This document shows, in pieces, positions 16,993 to 25,194 of a DNA stretch of 64,000 bases. The notes under the pieces are model-generated. The model did not search any database. It was not told the origin of the DNA and saw only the letters and a list, made by a program, of their open reading frames with translations. Origin of the DNA: JAJPIG01 sp035531675 (lineage in GTDB: Bacteria; Desulfobacterota; Binatia; Binatales; Binataceae). The translations under genes were made by a program, and so were the position numbers. Each line of letters starts with the position of its first letter. The first letter of the stretch is position 1. Location of the stretch: the NCBI GenBank assembly GCA_035531675.1, contig DATKSL010000041.1:181633-245632 (forward strand). Direction: 5' to 3'.

Positions 16993-19701
16993 TCACAAGA
17001 CGAAGCCGGCCAGGGTCACCGACAACGTTTGCGGATTTCCGTTATTATTCGGCTTCGCAGTGATCACGAAAGCCGTGCCTACTGCGGCGCCTTCGTGTTT
17101 CCTGGCCGCGGTGAAGGTCAGCGAGTAGGCGCAGGACGAGCTGGCGTTCACTTTTCCCGACGACTTGCAGGTTCCGCCCGTCACCGAAAAGACGTTTATG
17201 TTGCCGCCTACGTTCTGCGCAGTCAGCGCGAAGGAAGTTGCCGGGTCAGGATTGGTGACAGTGAGAGTCTCGGTAACCTTTTGTCCAACCAGGGTGGCCG
17301 GGAAGGCGAGGGTCCCGACCGGGTCAGTGGTCACGCTCGGCGTGGGCGTCGCCGTCGGGGTCGGCCATCGACGTGGCTCGGCATAGCCGGCGAGGGTCAC
17401 CGCCAAGGATTGCGGGTGGTCCCGATTGGTGGGCTTCGCGAAGATGATCAAGGTCGTTTCTTCCCCCTCGTTTACGTGTCTCCAGGCCGGCTTGTAGGTC
17501 ACGATGTAGGTACATTGCGAGTGGGCGCCCACGCCCAACGTCTGACAGGTGCCGCCGGTCAACTTAAATCTTCTTCTGTTGTTATTCACCTTTTTAGTAC
17601 TGAGCGTGAATCCTATCGGGTTGGAATTCATGACCGTCAGGGTTTCCATCACCGATTGCCCAACCGGAGTAGCCGGGAAGACCAGCGTGCCGGCCGGAGT
17701 CGTGGTCAGGAACTCGAGCGTGGGCACGGCGGTCGGCGTCATGGTCGGCGTTGCGCTACCGGTCGCGGTCGCAGTGATGGTTGCGGTGGCCGTCGCCGTG
17801 GCGGTCGGCGTCGCGCCGGTGGCGGTCGCAGTTGGGGTTGCGCTGGTGGCGGTCGCAGTTGGGGTTGCGCCGGTGGCGGTTGCGGTTGGCGTCGCATTGC
17901 CGGGCGCCGGACAGAAGGTGATCCGGTAACCGAGGCTCGCGACGAGATTGGTATTGATGCTGCCGCCGCTGAAACCTATCGCGCTCGGACTGCAGTGGAA
18001 GGTGCTGGTCCCGTCGTCGAACGGAAAGGAATAGGCGGTCGGGCAGGCGGCCTTGAATTTTTTCGCGTAGTTGGCTGCGCCTGCGTTCGCTACCGCCGTA
18101 TTCCAGGCGGCGTCGAGCGGGCCGCCGCACCAGGGCGGCCAGACACACTTTTTGCTGTTATTGCAAATCAGCGACCCCGGGCAGTTACCTTTGCTGTCGC
18201 AATTCTGGCCTTGCGTGATGCACTTGCCCGAGGGGGCGCCGGTTTTGATCGAGCAGATGCCCGGCGGGGCGCAGTCGACATTGGACTTACATGGGTTGAG
18301 GTCATCGACACAGGTGTACGCGGTCGGGCCCGTGAGGCTGCATTTCGTGCCGGGCATGCAATCCGCGTTGCTGAAGCAGGCGTTATAGAGGCCGGCCGCA
18401 ATTTGACATGACTGCCCCGCCGGGCCGGTGCATTCAAACAGGTCGGTGTTGGTGTTGGAAACGCTGCAGTTGCCGGTCGCAACGTTGCATTGCGAATTAG
18501 CTGGGCAGGTATGACTGGGGCCGACGCAAGCGATGGTATGGCTTTGGCCGCATTTCAGGCCGACAACGCCGGGATGTTGGACGCATTCATCGCCGGCATC
18601 GATGCATCCGACCAGCTGGCCGTTTTTCTTGATTTGCAGGTCGGGCGGGCAAAAGTTCGGGGACTTGGCGTCCAGCAGGTCCCAGGGACAGGCGCGCTGC
18701 GGAGCGCACGCGTTGGAACCGGCCGTGCCCGCGCAACCGATGGCCGCGCACTGGTAAGCGCCCAGTTGCTTGTTGACGCAGGTTCCATTGTCGCACACCG
18801 CCGCATAGGCGCCGCAATCGCTGTCGCTGGTGCAGGTTAAGTTCAAGGTGCATTGATTGTTGGTGCATTGGTAGCCGGTGTCGCAGTCGTCGCTGATGAC
18901 ACAAGGCTGCGGCTTGAATGCCCACTCGTTCCCGTTGGGAAAGTTGCCGACCGGCGACAATTCGATCGGTACATTGAAGCCGTTGACCATGCTGACGTCC
19001 AGGAAATCGTCGCCGAGATAGGTATAGGTATTTGCGAGAGTATCGCTCACGGTGAGGGTGATAGTGTACATTCCACTGACGTAGTCGATCGTGCCGACGC
19101 TGGTTTGAGTGTCGTCGAGGATGTTGCCGTTTGAGTCATCGGTATAGGTGCCAGAGGTACCGGTCAGCACGAAGCTGCCCGGCTGAATCCAGCCATTACC
19201 GGTGAAGTGCCTGAACGGCGTATTCGCCACCACACTGACTGACGAGCTGTTGTTGCCGCCGGTCTGAAGTTCGGCGACGGTGATCGGCGGGGTGCGTCCT
19301 GAACCGGTGTCGCAGTTTCCTCCCGAACAGTTGGTGGCGGGAAAATACGAACAACTGGTGCAGGGCGAGGGTACGCACCAGGTGTCCGTCGTTTTGGCCG
19401 CCACTTCCTCTCCGGGCGGCGTGAGCATCGTCGACGGAACCGGCTGTCCCGCGGGTTGGGCGCCGACCCATACCGGCGCCGTGCATTCGTTATCGAAGGT
19501 AATCGTGCGCCAGTTCTGCGGCGACAACGAATCGGGACAGGCGCTCGGAAAAGCGGTAGGCGTGGCCGTCGACCCGTCTCCGAAAGCCACAGCGCCGCCC
19601 CGCTGTGGTGAAAAAGATGATGCCGAGAAAAATGCCAGCACCAGTGCCGCCACTGCGGCCACAGGCAAAGCACGCCCCAGCCTCGATTGAGGTTTTCGCA
19701 C
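16993..19701 (-). CDS. Secreted thaumatin-like protein with Cys-rich inserts and two Ig-like domains, paralogue 2
   Basis: 902 aa from GTG 19701, preceded by GAGGAGGGG as in paralogue 1. The signal peptides match closely (RKPxSRLGRALPxAAVAALVLAF). Thaumatin landmarks: ITFDNECTAPVWVG (67-80), ITVAELQTGG (Glu144), DFLDVSMVNGFNVP (Asp235), FKAACPTAYSFPFDDGTSTFHC (549-570) and YRITFCP. A beta-rich insert (about 160-228, with GTIDYVSGMYTITL) splits the region after Glu144, and about 250 residues of Cys-rich repeats follow. The linker 603-660 repeats ATPTATAT; Ig-like domains span about 665-773 and 793-902. The Arg of the usual acidic-cleft set is not evident. Diverged tandem duplicate; ligand unknown. 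Confidence 0.83.
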   Translation of the reverse strand: MRKPQSRLGRALPVAAVAALVLAFFSASSFSPQRGGAVAFGDGSTATPTAFPSACPDSLSPQNWRTITFDNECTAPVWVGAQPAGQPVPSTMLTPPGEEVAAKTTDTWCVPSPCTSCSYFPATNCSGGNCDTGSGRTPPITVAELQTGGNNSSSVSVVANTPFRHFTGNGWIQPGSFVLTGTSGTYTDDSNGNILDDTQTSVGTIDYVSGMYTITLTVSDTLANTYTYLGDDFLDVSMVNGFNVPIELSPVGNFPNGNEWAFKPQPCVISDDCDTGYQCTNNQCTLNLTCTSDSDCGAYAAVCDNGTCVNKQLGAYQCAAIGCAGTAGSNACAPQRACPWDLLDAKSPNFCPPDLQIKKNGQLVGCIDAGDECVQHPGVVGLKCGQSHTIACVGPSHTCPANSQCNVATGNCSVSNTNTDLFECTGPAGQSCQIAAGLYNACFSNADCMPGTKCSLTGPTAYTCVDDLNPCKSNVDCAPPGICSIKTGAPSGKCITQGQNCDSKGNCPGSLICNNSKKCVWPPWCGGPLDAAWNTAVANAGAANYAKKFKAACPTAYSFPFDDGTSTFHCSPSAIGFSGGSINTNLVASLGYRITFCPAPGNATPTATATGATPTATATSATPTATATGATPTATATATATITATATGSATPTMTPTAVPTLEFLTTTPAGTLVFPATPVGQSVMETLTVMNSNPIGFTLSTKKVNNNRRRFKLTGGTCQTLGVGAHSQCTYIVTYKPAWRHVNEGEETTLIIFAKPTNRDHPQSLAVTLAGYAEPRRWPTPTATPTPSVTTDPVGTLAFPATLVGQKVTETLTVTNPDPATSFALTAQNVGGNINVFSVTGGTCKSSGKVNASSSCAYSLTFTAARKHEGAAVGTAFVITAKPNNNGNPQTLSVTLAGFVL
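17722..17895 (-). repeat. Tandem repeat encoding a Thr/Ala/Pro-rich linker (paralogue 2)
   Basis: In-frame repeats of an ATPTATATG-like unit (residues about 603-660), more regular than in paralogue 1. The array lies at the same domain boundary in both genes. Confidence 0.8.
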
Positions 19702-19766
19702 GATTCCCCTCCTCGTCTGCCGTCCACCTCGAGTCAGGCGGTGTTGGCGCGAATCGACCTGCCGCC

Positions 19767-19792
19767 CGAGCGCGCTTGTTGCGGCGCGCTCG
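19767..19792 (-). promoter_or_regulatory. Hairpin in the 5' leader of thaumatin-like gene 2
   Basis: CGAGCGCGC (19767-19775) pairs with GCGCGCTCG (19784-19792) around an 8-base loop. It occupies the same relative position as the longer hairpin before paralogue 1, though its sequence differs, which hints that a structure rather than a sequence is being kept. Confidence 0.45.
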
Positions 19793-19848
19793 AACAGCCG
19801 ATCCACAAATTTGCTGCAGGTGATATGAGTAGAGTGCTCTTGTCCGGC

Positions 19849-19934
19849 GCGAGTCTAGTAGCTACTCGTCTTTAGTTTATAGTCGGAACGTTTTCGCCAA
19901 ACATTCCGATAGTAACAATGGAGTCTACTGAAGG
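19849..19934 (-). promoter_or_regulatory. Putative promoter/operator of thaumatin-like gene 2, shared with gene 1
   Basis: It contains the same 16-base TAGCTACTAGACTCGC (minus strand, 19849-19864) and the AGTAGAC...TTGTTACTA block (19910-19934) found before paralogue 1. TATAAA at 19876-19881 (minus strand) is the best -10 candidate and would put the transcript start close to the 16-base block. Confidence 0.45.
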
Positions 19935-20108
19935 AGTCGACCGTCACGTCGTGTCGGCTGACTCGAAAGCCTGATGCGACCCGGCTATTACACGCATGGA
20001 ACAGCTAGACACGGCACCAGGCGCTTGGCCCGTGATTCGCGCATTTCGCAATCGGGGGCGAAGCGCCCTAAAATATCAGCATCTCGCTGGTTCGAAAGCG
20101 GAGGAATC

Positions 20109-20516
20109 GTGGCGACGGTGAAATTTATCGAATACGCAGAGGCCAGCCCCGAAGTGCGGGCCGTTTACGACGACATCATGGCGACGCGCCAGATCGACTG
20201 GATCAACAACTTCTGGAAAGCGCTCGCCAACCATCCCGCGACTCTCAAGCGCACCTGGGAGAGCCTCAAGCAGGTGATGACTCCGGGAGCGCTGGAACCG
20301 CTGGAACCGCTGGTCAAGGAGATGATCTACCTTGCCGTCAGCGCCACCAATGGCTGCGAGTATTGCATCCGATCGCATACCGCGGCGGCGCGCAAGGCCG
20401 GGATGAGCGACGCGATGCTGGGTGAGTTGATGGCGGTGGTCGGGATGGCGAACGAGACCAATCGGCTCGCCAACGGCTACCAGGTCGAGGTCGACGCGCA
20501 GTTCATGACGCGCTAG
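20109..20516 (+). CDS. Carboxymuconolactone decarboxylase / AhpD-like family protein
   Basis: 135 aa from GTG 20109, with GGAGGA directly upstream; the longer frame from 19974 has no such site. The all-alpha AhpD fold is marked by NGCEYCIRSHTAAARKAG, giving the redox CxxC at 83/86 and His90. Members are alkylhydroperoxidase-type thiol reductases or, without the CxxC, carboxymuconolactone decarboxylases; the intact CxxC favours a peroxidase role. The dioxygenase gene starts about 80 bases downstream on the same strand. Confidence 0.9.
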   Translation: MATVKFIEYAEASPEVRAVYDDIMATRQIDWINNFWKALANHPATLKRTWESLKQVMTPGALEPLEPLVKEMIYLAVSATNGCEYCIRSHTAAARKAGMSDAMLGELMAVVGMANETNRLANGYQVEVDAQFMTR

Positions 20517-20598
20517 TGATGAGCGGACCGGTCAGCAGCGGGTTTCGTCTCGATCTTGACGGGCCAACAATTGCGCTTCGGCCGGCAGGGAATTGCGT

Positions 20599-21519
20599 AT
20601 GAGTACTGAGTTGAAAGCTTCGATCGCTGGCGACCGCTTTGCGCAACACCGTGTGCCGCTCGGCAATCTCAAGCTAGGCTATTTGTGCTTCGAGGTTGCC
20701 GATGTGCCGCGCTGGCAACGGCTACTGCAAGGCGTGATTGGGATGATGCCGGCCGACGACGACGCGCTGGTCTTCACGCACGATCACTACCAGCATCGCG
20801 TGTCGCTGTCGCACGGGGCGTCCGACGACATCACGGCCGCCGGGTGGGAAGCCGGTGACGACGCGACCTTCGACGCGATCGTGAAGCGTCTCGAGCAGGG
20901 CGGGGTGCGGCTGCGCGAGGGCTCGGGCGACCAGCAACGGGCCCGGCGCGTCGAGCGGCTGGTGTGCTTCGAGGATCCCGACGGGAATCCGCTCGAGCTT
21001 TTCAGCGGTCCACGATGCAGTCCGCGGCCGTTTCAATCGACCCTGGTGCCGCGCGGGTTTCTCACCGGCTACACCGGCATGGGCCACGTGCTGTTGACCG
21101 TGCGCGACCTCGATCGCAGCCGCGCCTTCTACCGCGATATGCTGGGGCTGGTGAACCATGCGCATCTCGACTGGGAGGCGGTCGGTCTCCAGGGTTTGTT
21201 CTTCTACTGCAACCCGCGCCACCATTCGCTGGCGGTAATACAGACGCCCGGCGGCAAGCGGATGCATCACTTCATGGTCGAGACCAATTTCATGGAGGAC
21301 GTCGGCTACGCCTGGGAACGCGCGCTGGCCGAAAAGATCCCGATAGCGTTGTCGCTCGGCCAGCATATCGACGAGCGGACCTTTTCATTCTATGGCGTCA
21401 CGCCCTCGGGGTTCCTGTTCGAGGTCGGCTATGGCACCCGCCAGGTCGACGTCGCCAACGAGCCGTTCCATGAATACCAGGCGATCAGTCTGTGGGGACA
21501 CCATCGACCGGCGCGATGA
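20599..21519 (+). CDS. Two-domain type I extradiol (VOC) dioxygenase
   Basis: 306 aa from ATG 20599 (GGCAGGG eight bases upstream; an in-frame TTG lies two codons earlier). Two vicinal-oxygen-chelate domains are visible: N-terminal LGYLCFEVADVPRWQ and C-terminal GMGHVLLTVRDLDRSRAFY. The Fe(II) facial triad is intact: His163 in GHVLL, a His in the HH pair at 223-224 and Glu275 in FLFEVGYG. It would cleave a catechol or biphenyl-diol ring next to the hydroxyls; the substrate cannot be read from sequence. It sits between the AhpD-like gene and arsC-acr3. Confidence 0.88.
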   Translation: MSTELKASIAGDRFAQHRVPLGNLKLGYLCFEVADVPRWQRLLQGVIGMMPADDDALVFTHDHYQHRVSLSHGASDDITAAGWEAGDDATFDAIVKRLEQGGVRLREGSGDQQRARRVERLVCFEDPDGNPLELFSGPRCSPRPFQSTLVPRGFLTGYTGMGHVLLTVRDLDRSRAFYRDMLGLVNHAHLDWEAVGLQGLFFYCNPRHHSLAVIQTPGGKRMHHFMVETNFMEDVGYAWERALAEKIPIALSLGQHIDERTFSFYGVTPSGFLFEVGYGTRQVDVANEPFHEYQAISLWGHHRPAR

Positions 21520-21695
21520 CCCAGGTCCGGCGATGGAGGCGGGAGTTAGCGCTCCTCGCCGAGCGCTAGCTCGAGCGATTCCACGATACGCGGACACGAT
21601 CGTGAGGCGTCGTAACAATCTCTTCAACTTGCGGTAAACCAGCGGACGCATCGCGCGACCGCACTTGCGCTATAAATCGATCGCCGTGGCGCTTG

Positions 21696-22205
21696 ATGGA
21701 ATCGGGTAACCGCCAATTCAACGTGCTCTTTCTGTGCACTGGCAACTCCGCGCGCAGCGTGATGGCCGAGTGCGCGCTCAACCGCCTCGGCGCGGGGCGC
21801 TTTCGTGCGTTCAGCGCCGGGAGTCATCCCAAGGGCGCGATTCATCCCGATACCCTCGCCATCCTGGCCGGGCTTGGCTACCGAATCGCCGGACTCCGCA
21901 GCAAGAGCTGGGACGAATTCGCCGCGCCTGATAGTCCGCCGATGGATTTCATCATCACGGTCTGCGATTCCGCGGCCGGCGAAGTCTGCCCGCTTTGGCC
22001 GGGCCGGCCGATAACCGCGCACTGGGGGCTGCCCGATCCGGCCGCGTTCGTGGGCAGCGCCGAGGATCGGCGCGTCGCCTTTGCTCGCACCTGCCGCGCG
22101 CTGGAACACCGCGTCCGGCGGCTGATAACTCTGCCGCTCGCGACGATGGACGCGCAGGAGTTGCGCCGCCAAATGGATGAGATTGGAAAGGAGCCGATCG
22201 GATGA
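21696..22205 (+). CDS. arsC: Arsenate reductase, low-molecular-weight phosphatase family
   Basis: 169 aa from ATG 21696 (a TTG codon precedes it in frame). The N-terminal phosphatase loop CTGNSARS has the nucleophile Cys14 and Arg20 of the CX5R signature, as in thioredoxin-coupled ArsC and related tyrosine phosphatases. Arsenate reductase is preferred over phosphatase because its stop overlaps the start of the acr3 arsenite pump gene (ATGA). TATAAA at 21671-21676 could be the -10 element. No ArsR repressor gene is present nearby. Confidence 0.9.
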   Translation: MESGNRQFNVLFLCTGNSARSVMAECALNRLGAGRFRAFSAGSHPKGAIHPDTLAILAGLGYRIAGLRSKSWDEFAAPDSPPMDFIITVCDSAAGEVCPLWPGRPITAHWGLPDPAAFVGSAEDRRVAFARTCRALEHRVRRLITLPLATMDAQELRRQMDEIGKEPIG

Positions 22206-23302
22206 GCGCCGACGCCACGATTACCGGACCGTCGCTCCTGCGCCGGTTGGGATTTCTCGATCGCTACCTGACGCTGTGGATCTTTCTCGCGATGGCGCTG
22301 GGTGTCGCGCTCGGCGACACCTTCCCGGGCGTCAAGCAGGCCTTCGATCGGCTGAGTGTCGGCACCACCTCGGTGCCGATCGCGCTGGGGCTCATCCTGA
22401 TGATGTATCCGCCGCTGGCGAAGGTGAACTACGACGAGCTGGGCGACGTGTTCCGCGACTGGAAGATCCTCGGGCTGTCGCTGGTGCAGAACTGGATCAT
22501 CGGTCCGATCCTGATGTTCGCGCTGGCGGTGATATTCCTGCGCGGCTATCCCGAATACATGACCGGGCTGATTCTGATCGGTCTGGCGCGCTGTATCGCG
22601 ATGGTAATCGTGTGGAACGATCTGGCCGCCGGCGACGCCGATTACTGCGCCGGCCTGGTCGCCTTCAACTCGATTTTCCAGGTGCTGTTCTTCTCGCTCT
22701 ACGCCTACCTGTTCGTGACCATCCTGCCGCGCTGGCTCGGCCTGGGCGGCGCGCTGGTGCACGTGACGATCGGCGAAATCGCGCAGAGCGTCGCGATCTA
22801 CCTGGGCATCCCGTTCGTCGCCGGGCTGGCAAGCTGGGTAGTGCTGACGCGCCGGATGGGCAAGGCCTGGTATCGGCAGCGCTTTATCCCGCGCATCAGC
22901 CCCCTGACACTCATCTTCCTGCTCTTCACGATCATGGTGATGTTTTCGATTAAGGGCGAGGCGATCGTCGAGTTGCCCCTCGACGTGGTCCGGATCGCAG
23001 TGCCGCTGCTGCTCTACTTCACGATTATGTTCGGGCTCACGTTCGTGATGAGCCGCAAGGCCGGGGCCAACTATCCGCAGACTGCGACGCTGTCGTTCAC
23101 CGCCGCGTCGAACAACTTCGAGCTGGCGATCGCCGTGGCGGTGGCGACCTTCGGGATCGACAGCGGGGTGGCGTTCGCCGCGGTAATCGGCCCGCTGATC
23201 GAGGTGCCCGTCATGATCATGCTGGTCGATGTAGCGCTATGGGCCCGCCGCCGCTATTTCGGAGTTCCCGCCGACGCTGGCCGCGTGGCCGGGGTCTACT
23301 GA
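22202..23302 (+). CDS. acr3: Arsenite efflux permease ACR3
   Basis: 366 aa integral membrane protein with about ten hydrophobic helices, the usual size for bacterial Acr3 (bile/arsenite/riboflavin transporter superfamily). The conserved Cys131 in LARCIAMVIVWNDLAAGD and Glu307 in ASNNFELAIAVAVATFG, both important for arsenite transport in the family, are present. It extrudes As(III) made by ArsC, driven by the proton motive force. It is translationally coupled to arsC by a 4-base overlap. Confidence 0.95.
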   Translation: MSADATITGPSLLRRLGFLDRYLTLWIFLAMALGVALGDTFPGVKQAFDRLSVGTTSVPIALGLILMMYPPLAKVNYDELGDVFRDWKILGLSLVQNWIIGPILMFALAVIFLRGYPEYMTGLILIGLARCIAMVIVWNDLAAGDADYCAGLVAFNSIFQVLFFSLYAYLFVTILPRWLGLGGALVHVTIGEIAQSVAIYLGIPFVAGLASWVVLTRRMGKAWYRQRFIPRISPLTLIFLLFTIMVMFSIKGEAIVELPLDVVRIAVPLLLYFTIMFGLTFVMSRKAGANYPQTATLSFTAASNNFELAIAVAVATFGIDSGVAFAAVIGPLIEVPVMIMLVDVALWARRRYFGVPADAGRVAGVY

Positions 23303-23319
23303 TCGGCCTCCGGTCGGCG

Positions 23320-25185
23320 CTAGCGATCGCGGAACGCGGGCGGGGTGGGCGCGGGCAGGCCGGTCTCGGCCAGGCAATGCTCGCGCAACGCGGCCATCGC
23401 AGGACCGAAGTTGAACACCGCCGGCGTGCCGCGCTCGGACCTCAGCCGGTCGCGGAGCTCGCGCGTGGCTGCCTCATCGACCCGCCCCTCCGAATCCAGC
23501 ACGACGCCGTAGCGGTGCGCACCCTCGGCGGTCACCAGGCCGCGCTCGACCTCGCGGGCGACAATCGCCGCGTCGCGCGCCAGCGGATCGCCCCATCCGC
23601 CGCCGCCCCAGGTGACGTAATGCAGCAGGTCGCCGGGCTTGACGCGGACATGATCGCACTTGGACGGTAGATGCTCGGTGGCGCCGTCGGCGCGGATCAG
23701 CAGCTTGCGGCTGCGCGCGCCGGGCAGGCCGCCGTTGACGCCCCACGGATAGGTGAACCATCGATCATCGTGAATCGAGATTTCGCCCTCGGCCAGGAAG
23801 CGGTAGACCACGTCGATCCCGTTGCCGCCGCGATGGAGCCCCGGACCGCCGCTGTCGGGCACCGTCTCGTAACGCTCGATACGCAGCGGGAAGTAGGCCT
23901 CGAGAAATTCATTCGGCACGTTGAAGAACGACGGCCACAGCGAGTGACCGTCGGGCCCGTCGCCGACCGGGCGTCCGGGGATGCCGCCGAAGCCGATCTG
24001 ATAGAGCTGATACCATTCGCCGCGTTGGTTGTAGCCGGAGTACATCAGATGCGGCGATGACGAGAAGCCGGCGGCGTTAAGAAACTCGGGTTGGCGCTGG
24101 CCGAGCAATCCGCCCAGCACGTCGAACACCCGGCCGAGGCCGTGGGTGCGGCACGACAGCGCGGCCGGATAGCGCGGCTTCAATAGCGTGCCCTCGGGAA
24201 TTCTGACCTCGACCAGCGGATAGAAGCCGTCGTTGTAGAGGATCTGCGGATCGAACACCATGATCATGTAGATCCCGAAGAACATCTTGAGCATGTTCTC
24301 GTTCAGGTAGAAGTTGATTGAGCTTTCGGATTGCGGATCGGTGCCGGTCCAATCCATGATCACGCGCTCGCCCGCGCGGCGCATCGTGCATTTCAGCTTG
24401 TAGGGGCCGGCGCCGCGGCCGTCGTCGCAGATGTAGTCCTCGAAGGTCAGTTCCTCTTCCGGGATAGTCCGCCGGATGAGCTCGGCCATCGCGAGCCGGT
24501 TGCGCTCGAGCGCCGCCTCCAGCGCCGCGACGAAGGTGTCGACGCCGAAGCGCTCGCACATCTCGATCACGCGCCGCTCGGCGGTCCGGCACGCGGCGAC
24601 GATCCCGTTTAAGTCCGAGCGATTCCAATGCGGCAATCGTACCTGGTTGAAGATGACGGTCTGCACCTCCTCCTGCAGCACGCCGCGCTGATAAAGCTTG
24701 ACCGGCGGGATGATCACACCTTCCTCGAAGATCGAGGTGGCATCGGTCGGCAGGCTGCCCGGGACCTTGCCGCCGACGTCGGTCATATGACCGAGCATCG
24801 CGGCCCATCCGACCAGCCGGCCGTCGAAGAAGATCGGCTGCAGCACGAGCCAGTCGTTGGCGTGGCTGATGGCGCCTTCGCACTTGTATGGATCGGACAG
24901 CAGGATGATGTCGCCTTCCTCGATCGCGCCTTCGTAGGCGTTCAGGAAGCCCGCGATGAACGAACCGAACTGGCCGACCACCATGCGCCCCTCGCGGTCG
25001 GCGATCAGCGGAAATTCGTCGTGCTGCTCGCGGATGCCGGGCGACATCGCGGTCCGGTAGAGCACCGCGTCCATCTCGAAGCGGGCGTTGCGCAGCGCGC
25101 TCTCGATGATATCGAGCGTGATCGGATCGATCGCGACCCGCTCAAAGGGCCGCTGGTTGCGCTGGATGATACGCGCCTTTGCCAT
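23320..25185 (-). CDS. Hydantoinase B / oxoprolinase family protein
   Basis: 621 aa from ATG 25185, preceded by AGGTG; a GTG two codons earlier is possible. The sequence starts ITLDIIESALRNARFEMDAVLYRTAMSPGIREQHDEFP, the family hallmark, and later has ISHANDWLVLQPIF and GGGGWGDPLARD. HyuB-type subunits work with HyuA in ATP-dependent ring opening (hydantoins, 5-oxoproline) or in carboxylation of acetone or acetophenone. The gene follows hyuA by 9 bases, so the pair forms one complex. The substrate cannot be fixed from the sequence. Confidence 0.92.
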   Translation of the reverse strand: MAKARIIQRNQRPFERVAIDPITLDIIESALRNARFEMDAVLYRTAMSPGIREQHDEFPLIADREGRMVVGQFGSFIAGFLNAYEGAIEEGDIILLSDPYKCEGAISHANDWLVLQPIFFDGRLVGWAAMLGHMTDVGGKVPGSLPTDATSIFEEGVIIPPVKLYQRGVLQEEVQTVIFNQVRLPHWNRSDLNGIVAACRTAERRVIEMCERFGVDTFVAALEAALERNRLAMAELIRRTIPEEELTFEDYICDDGRGAGPYKLKCTMRRAGERVIMDWTGTDPQSESSINFYLNENMLKMFFGIYMIMVFDPQILYNDGFYPLVEVRIPEGTLLKPRYPAALSCRTHGLGRVFDVLGGLLGQRQPEFLNAAGFSSSPHLMYSGYNQRGEWYQLYQIGFGGIPGRPVGDGPDGHSLWPSFFNVPNEFLEAYFPLRIERYETVPDSGGPGLHRGGNGIDVVYRFLAEGEISIHDDRWFTYPWGVNGGLPGARSRKLLIRADGATEHLPSKCDHVRVKPGDLLHYVTWGGGGWGDPLARDAAIVAREVERGLVTAEGAHRYGVVLDSEGRVDEAATRELRDRLRSERGTPAVFNFGPAMAALREHCLAETGLPAPTPPAFRDR

Positions 25186-25194
25186 CGTCACCTC

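Larger units (their letters stand above)
19702..20108. other. Divergent intergenic region: leader/promoter of thaumatin-like gene 2 and upstream of the AhpD-like gene
   Basis: About 400 bases. The left half is the leader and promoter of thaumatin-like gene 2 (see 19767-19792 and 19849-19934). The part near 19860-19930 is clearly A+T-richer than its surroundings. The right half (19935-20100) must hold the plus-strand promoter for the AhpD-like gene, but no strong -35/-10 pair stands out. A frame open from 19974 looks noncoding before GTG 20109. Confidence 0.6.

Noticed and set aside
14772..17895. Possible CRISPR array in the repetitive stretches
   Set aside because: The repeats are contiguous, in frame and degenerate, with no unique spacers; they encode a linker.
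16831..18411. 526-codon plus-strand frame opposite thaumatin-like gene 2
   Set aside because: Same cause: antisense of the repeat linker and Cys-rich region; the minus strand has the signal peptide, ribosome site and domains.
20599..21519. ArsI-type C-As lyase because of the neighbouring arsC-acr3
   Set aside because: ArsI is a short single-domain VOC protein with vicinal cysteines; this is a two-domain type I extradiol dioxygenase with the ring-cleavage metal triad.
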